Shown here: piece after piece, positions 6,342-8,951 of the stretch
Position numbering within the stretch: the first letter of the stretch is position 1
Layout: each line of letters begins with the position of its first letter
Origin: Spirochaetales bacterium
GTDB lineage: Bacteria > Spirochaetota > Spirochaetia > DSM-2461
Direction: 5' to 3'
DNA: 8,951 nucleotides
NCBI GenBank assembly: GCA_002748225.1
Contig: PDRU01000109.1
Span: 1 to 8,951, forward strand
Notes under the pieces: model-generated
What the model saw: only the letters and a program-made list of their open reading frames with translations
What the model was told of the DNA's origin: nothing
Database searches by the model: none
Translations under genes and position numbers: made by a program

Positions 6342-7327
6342 AAAACCCTGACGGATTTTCTTTCAACCACCCGGTGCGGCATAATGATATTCTCTGCTTT
6401 GGCTTTACTGAATAAAAGCTCAACAGCCCGCTCTCCCATTTCACTAATGGGTTGATGCAGCGTCGTTAAAGCCGGAACAGCCATCAGGGCATCCTGGGTA
6501 TCATCATATCCAACAACAGATATTTCACCGGGAATATCAATATTTTGACTGTGAAGAAAAGTAAGCGCTCCCAATGCCATTTCATCGCTGGAGGCAAATA
6601 CGGCAGTCAGGCCTGTATTCCTGCTCCACAACTGCTCCATTGCGTCAATGCCGCTTTGGAAGTGAAAATCGCCATAAGCCATAAGCGACGGATCGAAAGA
6701 AAGACCATGCTGCTCAAGAGCACCGGTATATCCTTCAATTCTGGGTCTTCCGGCTATGGGATCTTCCGGTGAACCGGAAATAAAGCTTATCCTTTTATGA
6801 CCTTTATTTGCCAGGTATTGCGTTGCCGTATACGCGGCCTTTCGGTCGTCTACCCGAACAGAGTGAAACGGGAAACGGCTGGAAAAAGTGGCAATAAGCA
6901 CTACGGGTATCTGCATTTCAAGCATGTATTCTCCGTATTCATCCTTCAGCCACTCACTGGCGAAAAGAACACCATCAACCCTTTTTTCCCCCAGTATCCG
7001 CAAATATTCCATGGTCCTTTCACCATTTCTGTCGGTGTTACAGACTATCACGCTGTAACCGCAGCTGTGGGCCCGGGTTTCTATACCGTGGATAAGCTGC
7101 GACGAATAACGGCTGGAAAGACTGGGCAGAAGAACACCAATAGTATGGGTTTTGCCGCCGGCCAGCCCTCTTGCCAGCACATTGGGGCTATAGCCCAGAT
7201 TGCGGATTGTGGTCTCCACTTTTTCACGTGTTGCATCAGAATACCCAGACAGGTTGTTGATAACTCTGGAGACAGTAGCAGTGGAAACTCCAGCTTCCCG
7301 GGCAACATCTGAAAGTTTAATGGACAC
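6338..7327 (-). CDS. LacI-family transcriptional regulator of the glucan utilisation operon
   Basis: DNA-binding repressor expected to sense a sugar and control its own operon. The 329-aa length is normal. The N-terminal helix-turn-helix is at 4-25 (LSDVAREAGVSTATVSRVIN), the hinge-helix region YSPNVLARGL at 46-55, and the periplasmic-binding-protein-like effector domain runs from about 61 to the end, with GVLLPSLSS (64-72), RVDGVLF (116-122), SGSPEDPIAGRPRIEGY (184-200), ASSDEMALGAL (245-255) and VVGYDDT (271-277). The start is GTG 7327, with AAAAGGAGG (7347-7339) 11 nt upstream. It is the first gene of the operon and its stop overlaps the longest GH15 start. An operator palindrome adjoining its promoter implies negative autoregulation. 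The inducer is unknown; a glucose or isomaltose-type oligosaccharide is inferred from the neighbours. Confidence 0.94.
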   Translation of the reverse strand: MSIKLSDVAREAGVSTATVSRVINNLSGYSDATREKVETTIRNLGYSPNVLARGLAGGKTHTIGVLLPSLSSRYSSQLIHGIETRAHSCGYSVIVCNTDRNGERTMEYLRILGEKRVDGVLFASEWLKDEYGEYMLEMQIPVVLIATFSSRFPFHSVRVDDRKAAYTATQYLANKGHKRISFISGSPEDPIAGRPRIEGYTGALEQHGLSFDPSLMAYGDFHFQSGIDAMEQLWSRNTGLTAVFASSDEMALGALTFLHSQNIDIPGEISVVGYDDTQDALMAVPALTTLHQPISEMGERAVELLFSKAKAENIIMPHRVVERKSVRVL

Positions 7328-7367
7328 CGCGATTACTGCCTCCTTTTAACTTGTGCTCAGCATCAAA

Positions 7368-7379
7368 GTAAGCGCTTAC
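7368..7379. promoter_or_regulatory. Primary LacI-family operator (GTAAGCGCTTAC) at the lacI promoter
   Basis: A perfect 12-bp palindrome located 4 nt downstream of the predicted -10 box and 41 nt upstream of the lacI start codon, so it covers the expected transcription start. Repressor bound here would block initiation. An identical palindrome lies 1,060 bp away (centre to centre) in the GH15 5' region. Confidence 0.85.
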
Positions 7380-7383
7380 GTTA

Positions 7384-7411
7384 TTTTTAACCATGCTGAA
7401 ATGCTTGTCAA
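7384..7411 (-). promoter_or_regulatory. Sigma-70-like promoter of the lacI-glucan operon
   Basis: The minus strand has a perfect TTGACA -35 (7411-7406), a 16-nt spacer and TAAAAA (7389-7384) as -10; shifting by one gives AAAAAT with a 17-nt spacer. The -35 is strong and the -10 moderate. The operator begins just downstream, consistent with repression of the whole operon. Confidence 0.7.
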
Positions 7412-7454
7412 GAAGAAATGTATCCGCTAAAAATTTTCAATTACCATATAAAAC

Positions 7455-7469
7455 ATCTCATTGCGAGAT
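7455..7469. promoter_or_regulatory. Inverted repeat overlapping a -35 box (possible operator)
   Basis: ATCTC (7455-7459) and GAGAT (7465-7469) form an inverted repeat with a 5-nt centre that covers the -35 hexamer of the rightward promoter. The position is that of a repressor site, but the arms are short and no DNA-binding protein is evident in the adjacent gene pair. Confidence 0.35.
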
Positions 7470-7489
7470 TAGAAATACTACGATATACT
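7461..7489 (+). promoter_or_regulatory. Sigma-70-like promoter of the small-protein/metallopeptidase pair
   Basis: TTGCGA (4 of 6 to consensus), a 17-nt spacer and TATACT (7484-7489; 5 of 6). The expected transcription start near 7496 leaves a leader of about 40 nt before ATG 7536. It points away from the lacI promoter, so the two transcription units diverge from this intergenic stretch. Confidence 0.65.
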
Positions 7490-7535
7490 ATAAAAGGCCT
7501 TGAGTTATTCATTTAAATTGGCAGGAACACTATTT

Positions 7536-7790
7536 ATGGAAAAAGAAAAACTTTTAAACTCTCTAAGAAAAGCCTCAACCAGAAGGGAAATTGAGTTTAT
7601 CTTTAAAGAGAATAAAGTCTTGGATCCCGCCGCAAAACTGGAGGCTTTAAAGCTGTGCCAGGAAATGGAATCTTTCTATACCCCAAATTACAATGATTTA
7701 TCTCCTGAAGATAAATATAACTATGAAATAGGCATATTCCTTCAAGGGGACTGGAAAAAAAACAAACTATACGAAGCGATGGGGATTTAG
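7536..7790 (+). CDS. Uncharacterised 84-aa protein, partner of the HELGH protein
   Basis: The family is not recognised. ATG 7536 is chosen because AGGAA stands 8 nt upstream; an in-frame TTG at 7500 would extend the protein by 12 residues but lies almost at the predicted transcription start. The protein is small, soluble and probably largely helical in its first 50 residues (MEKEKLLNSLRKASTRREIE, then AAKLEALKLCQEMESFY), with a tyrosine/proline-containing middle and a tail ending in LYEAMGI. No signal peptide, membrane segment or helix-turn-helix is visible. Its stop lies 2 nt before the TTG start of the metallopeptidase-like gene, so the two are surely co-transcribed. The composition is very AT-rich compared with birA and argR. 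The layout resembles small-protein/toxin or protease/target pairs, but no function can be assigned. Confidence 0.7.
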   Translation: MEKEKLLNSLRKASTRREIEFIFKENKVLDPAAKLEALKLCQEMESFYTPNYNDLSPEDKYNYEIGIFLQGDWKKNKLYEAMGI

Positions 7791-7792
7791 GG

Positions 7793-8335
7793 TTGCCTTT
7801 TACTCTCAGTACAAAAGACAGAAATTTGATAGCTGAGACTTTTAACGTTAAGGAAAAAATAGTCACAATACTTGCAGAGGATTTTGAGTCCACGGTAAAA
7901 GAAAGAATCTCTCGGGAATTTCTTTCTCATGTGGTTTCTGCGCTGGAAAAGATGGCCCGGGAAATAACCGGGAACAAACTATTTATTATTGAATTGAAGC
8001 CGCTTGCAGACGGGTACAACGTTTTTTCCAGCAAATATTCCCCCCGCAGGTTTTTTACTGTTTATTACCCTGAAGACATGGAGCCCAAACAGAAAAGAGT
8101 GGGCATTGCTCATGAACTGGGTCATCTTTACGTTTTATTACTCCTGAAATTATCAGATGTTTTAGGAGGAGATGAAAATCTGTGCTCCATATTCTCAATA
8201 TTAACAATAGCAGACCGGTGCCAATTCTATAAAAAAGACAGTTCTGCCTACACTCATGTTTCAGTGGAAGATATTATTTCCACAATGTCACTTCTTCATA
8301 ACAGAACAATAGGAAAGGTAAACGTTTCGGAATAA
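7793..8335 (+). CDS. Putative HELGH zinc metallopeptidase, ImmA/IrrE-like
   Basis: A 180-aa soluble protein containing HELGH (residues 107-111), the HExxH zinc-binding signature, within GIAHELGHLYVLLLL. Before it is a strand-like stretch (RRFFTVYYPE, 85-94), as in ImmA/IrrE (COG2856) peptidases. E128, 17 residues after the second histidine, is a candidate third zinc ligand, followed by the helix LCSIFSILTIADRCQF (130-145). Such peptidases often cleave a regulator to trigger a stress or mobile-element response; here no helix-turn-helix partner is present, only the 84-aa gene 2 nt upstream. TTG 7793 gives the longest product, with GGGGA 7 nt before it as a modest ribosome site; no other good start is near. 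Low GC like its partner. The peptidase fold is likely; assignment to ImmA/IrrE is tentative and the substrate is unknown. Confidence 0.72.
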   Translation: MPFTLSTKDRNLIAETFNVKEKIVTILAEDFESTVKERISREFLSHVVSALEKMAREITGNKLFIIELKPLADGYNVFSSKYSPRRFFTVYYPEDMEPKQKRVGIAHELGHLYVLLLLKLSDVLGGDENLCSIFSILTIADRCQFYKKDSSAYTHVSVEDIISTMSLLHNRTIGKVNVSE

Positions 8336-8360
8336 CATGAAACCGTTGAGATAACAGTCA

Positions 8361-8538
8361 GCGGACCGTGCGAGGGATGGCAGCGGTACCCCGCAGGAAG
8401 AGCGGCCGAAGCGACAGGCGGAAGCGACAGAGCCCCTCAGCAGAGGGAAGGTCCGGAATACCGGGGTGCAGGCCGGGGGTATCCGGAGGCCGCTTCCGAG
8501 GAGTACAAGCGTACAGCCCGGCCCGGCAGGGCGCACCC
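8361..8538. other. GC-rich structured non-coding block (possible RNA or dispersed repeat)
   Basis: No gene is supported here. The block switches abruptly from AT-rich coding DNA to GC-rich sequence packed with complementary segments: GCGG/CCGC (8383-8386 with 8391-8394), CGGAAGCG/CGCTTCCG (8419-8426 with 8491-8498), CCCTC/GAGGG (8434-8438 with 8443-8447), a 10-bp stem with one bulged A (8452-8462 with 8478-8487), GTAC/GTAC (8503-8506 with 8511-8514) and GCCC/GGGC (8521-8524 with 8529-8532). The second encloses the third and fourth, giving a three-way-junction layout. A near-exact 13-nt direct repeat (GCCGAAGCGACAG, then GCGGAAGCGACAG, 8405-8430) lies at its left. It could be a structured RNA, an untranslated part of the upstream transcript or a genome-dispersed intergenic repeat. 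Confidence 0.5.
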
Positions 8539-8571
8539 AAAAAAATCACAAAAAAAGTCAAAAAAGAAAAA
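8539..8571. promoter_or_regulatory. Roughly phased A-tracts upstream of argR (probable curved DNA)
   Basis: Four runs of adenine (A7 at 8539-8545, A7 at 8550-8556, A6 at 8560-8565, A5 at 8567-8571). The first three have centres about 11 and 9.5 bp apart, near one helical turn, which favours intrinsic bending. They lie just upstream of the argR control region and could act as an UP-like or architectural element. Confidence 0.45.
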
Positions 8572-8587
8572 TTCCCGTGCAGCACCT

Positions 8588-8605
8588 GTTGCATATTTAT
8601 TCACT
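8588..8605. promoter_or_regulatory. ARG box 1 (ArgR operator)
   Basis: The core TGCATATTTATTCA (8590-8603) reads TGAATAAATATGCA on the other strand. It matches the ARG-box pattern TGAAT-wwww-ATTCA in 9 of 10 defined positions with an all-A/T centre. It overlaps the -35-like hexamer of argR. Confidence 0.75.
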
Positions 8606-8618
8606 AAAATTGTATATT
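8589..8618 (+). promoter_or_regulatory. Candidate argR promoter overlapping both ARG boxes
   Basis: TTGCAT (8589-8594) and TATATT (8613-8618; 5 of 6 to consensus) are separated by 18 nt. The -35 match is weak. The predicted transcription start falls at or next to the argR ATG, implying a leaderless message. Both hexamers lie inside ARG boxes, so bound ArgR would exclude RNA polymerase. Confidence 0.4.
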
Positions 8619-8626
8619 TATGCAAT
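8609..8626. promoter_or_regulatory. ARG box 2 (ArgR operator)
   Basis: The core TGTATATTTATGCA (8611-8624) matches the ARG-box pattern in 8 of 10 defined positions. Its centre is exactly 21 bp from that of box 1, the spacing of paired 18-bp ARG boxes separated by 3 bp, and it runs into the argR start codon. Confidence 0.72.
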
Positions 8627-8951
8627 GAACGAACGGGATAACAGGCTGAAGACCATCCGCGGCATTATCGGCAGTTCCAGAATTGCCTCGCAGGAGCAGC
8701 TGCTGGGTCTGCTGGAAGCTCAAGGGTGGAGTATTACGCAGGCCACTCTTTCCCGCGACTTAAAGGCCCTGCAGGTGGCCAAGGTGCCCGGAGGCGAAGG
8801 CGGTTATTACTACACGCTCTCCGGTAAGGGGAACGGGAATACGGATGAAGAACCGGCAGGAGAGCTTGTTGAAGATTTCAGACGGGGGTTTATTTCACTG
8901 GCGTTCAGCGGAAATCTGGGGATTGTCCGCACTCTGGCCGGTCATGCCAAT
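8625..8951 (+). CDS. argR: Arginine repressor, 3' end cut off by window edge
   Basis: Arginine-dependent hexameric regulator of arginine biosynthesis and catabolism genes. The 109 residues present include the N-terminal winged helix-turn-helix, with the family signature ITQATLSRDLKAL (37-49) and YYYTLSG (61-67) at the wing/end of the domain. A Gly/Asn/Glu-rich linker follows (68-80), and then the start of the C-terminal oligomerisation and arginine-binding domain (FISLAFSGNLGIVRTLAGHAN, 89-109). The arginine-binding acidic motif lies beyond the window. ATG 8625 matches the usual ArgR N-terminus, yet no Shine-Dalgarno sequence is visible and the second ARG box ends at the start codon. Autoregulation is therefore strongly suggested. 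Its GC content is clearly higher than that of the two genes to its left. Confidence 0.94.
   Translation, partial: MNERDNRLKTIRGIIGSSRIASQEQLLGLLEAQGWSITQATLSRDLKALQVAKVPGGEGGYYYTLSGKGNGNTDEEPAGELVEDFRRGFISLAFSGNLGIVRTLAGHAN

Noticed and set aside
6797..7312. 171-aa plus-strand frame opposite lacI
   Set aside because: Antisense shadow of a full-length LacI-family gene, with no convincing start signal or domain.
7500..7535. TTG 7500 as start of the small protein
   Set aside because: It lies only a few bases after the predicted transcription start, without room for a ribosome site, while ATG 7536 has AGGAA at good spacing.
8322..8346. Hairpin at the end of the HELGH gene as a terminator
   Set aside because: AACG/CGTT and TTTC/GAAA can pair with a bulge across the stop codon, but the stem is weak and no T run follows.
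8521..8571. GCCC/GGGC hairpin with following A-tracts as an intrinsic terminator
   Set aside because: On the plus strand the hairpin is followed by A rather than T runs; on the minus strand the T runs come before the hairpin and no minus-strand gene needs one there.
8288..8625. Several overlapping Arg/Pro/Gly-rich open frames on both strands in the GC-rich block
   Set aside because: Frames on both strands are open only because the DNA is GC-rich; they lack plausible ribosome sites and protein-like composition, and the block is better explained by its inverted repeats.

Overview
The window looks like a chromosomal segment of a diderm bacterium, most likely a spirochaete (Spirochaetia; moderate confidence). 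The reasons are the style of the sugar-binding protein, which has a signal peptide ending in LWA followed by GGNSD and no lipobox cysteine, the dense operon with frequent GTG/TTG starts, and the mixture of moderate-GC and very GC-rich patches. No rRNA, tRNA, CRISPR array, transposase or integrase was seen.

Minus strand, 7411 down to the left edge: one apparent operon. In transcription order it encodes a LacI-family repressor, a short GH15 glucoamylase/glucodextranase-like enzyme, a periplasmic sugar-binding protein, two MalF/MalG-type ABC permeases, a GH66 dextranase-type enzyme without a signal peptide, and a biotin-protein ligase (BirA) that runs off the left edge. Most junctions are overlaps (GTGA, ATGA, an 8-bp overlap, ATGA). 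Where there are gaps, one is 13 nt and the other is 79 nt and holds a strong hairpin. The gene set reads as import of short alpha-glucans, probably isomalto-oligosaccharides, followed by cytoplasmic cleavage. No ABC ATPase is encoded here, so a shared ATPase elsewhere is expected. Two identical 12-bp palindromes (GTAAGCGCTTAC), one abutting the lacI promoter and one at the 5' end of the GH15 gene, are the probable operators of the LacI protein.

Plus strand, 7461-8335: a promoter overlapped by a small inverted repeat drives an AT-rich pair of genes, an unrecognised 84-aa protein and a 180-aa HELGH (HExxH) putative zinc metallopeptidase reminiscent of the ImmA/IrrE group. This pair is the least explained protein-coding part of the window.

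8340-8624: a non-coding stretch. It starts with a GC-rich block (about 8361-8538) crowded with complementary segments that can form at least six helices. A run of roughly helically phased A-tracts follows, and then two ARG-box-like operators whose centres are exactly 21 bp apart, directly before argR. The arginine repressor gene starts at 8625 without a visible Shine-Dalgarno sequence and is cut by the right edge.

The two edge genes (birA, argR) are conserved housekeeping genes and are clearly richer in GC than the metabolic and unknown genes between them. This is compatible with accessory DNA having been placed between two diverging core genes, although no insertion scars were found.
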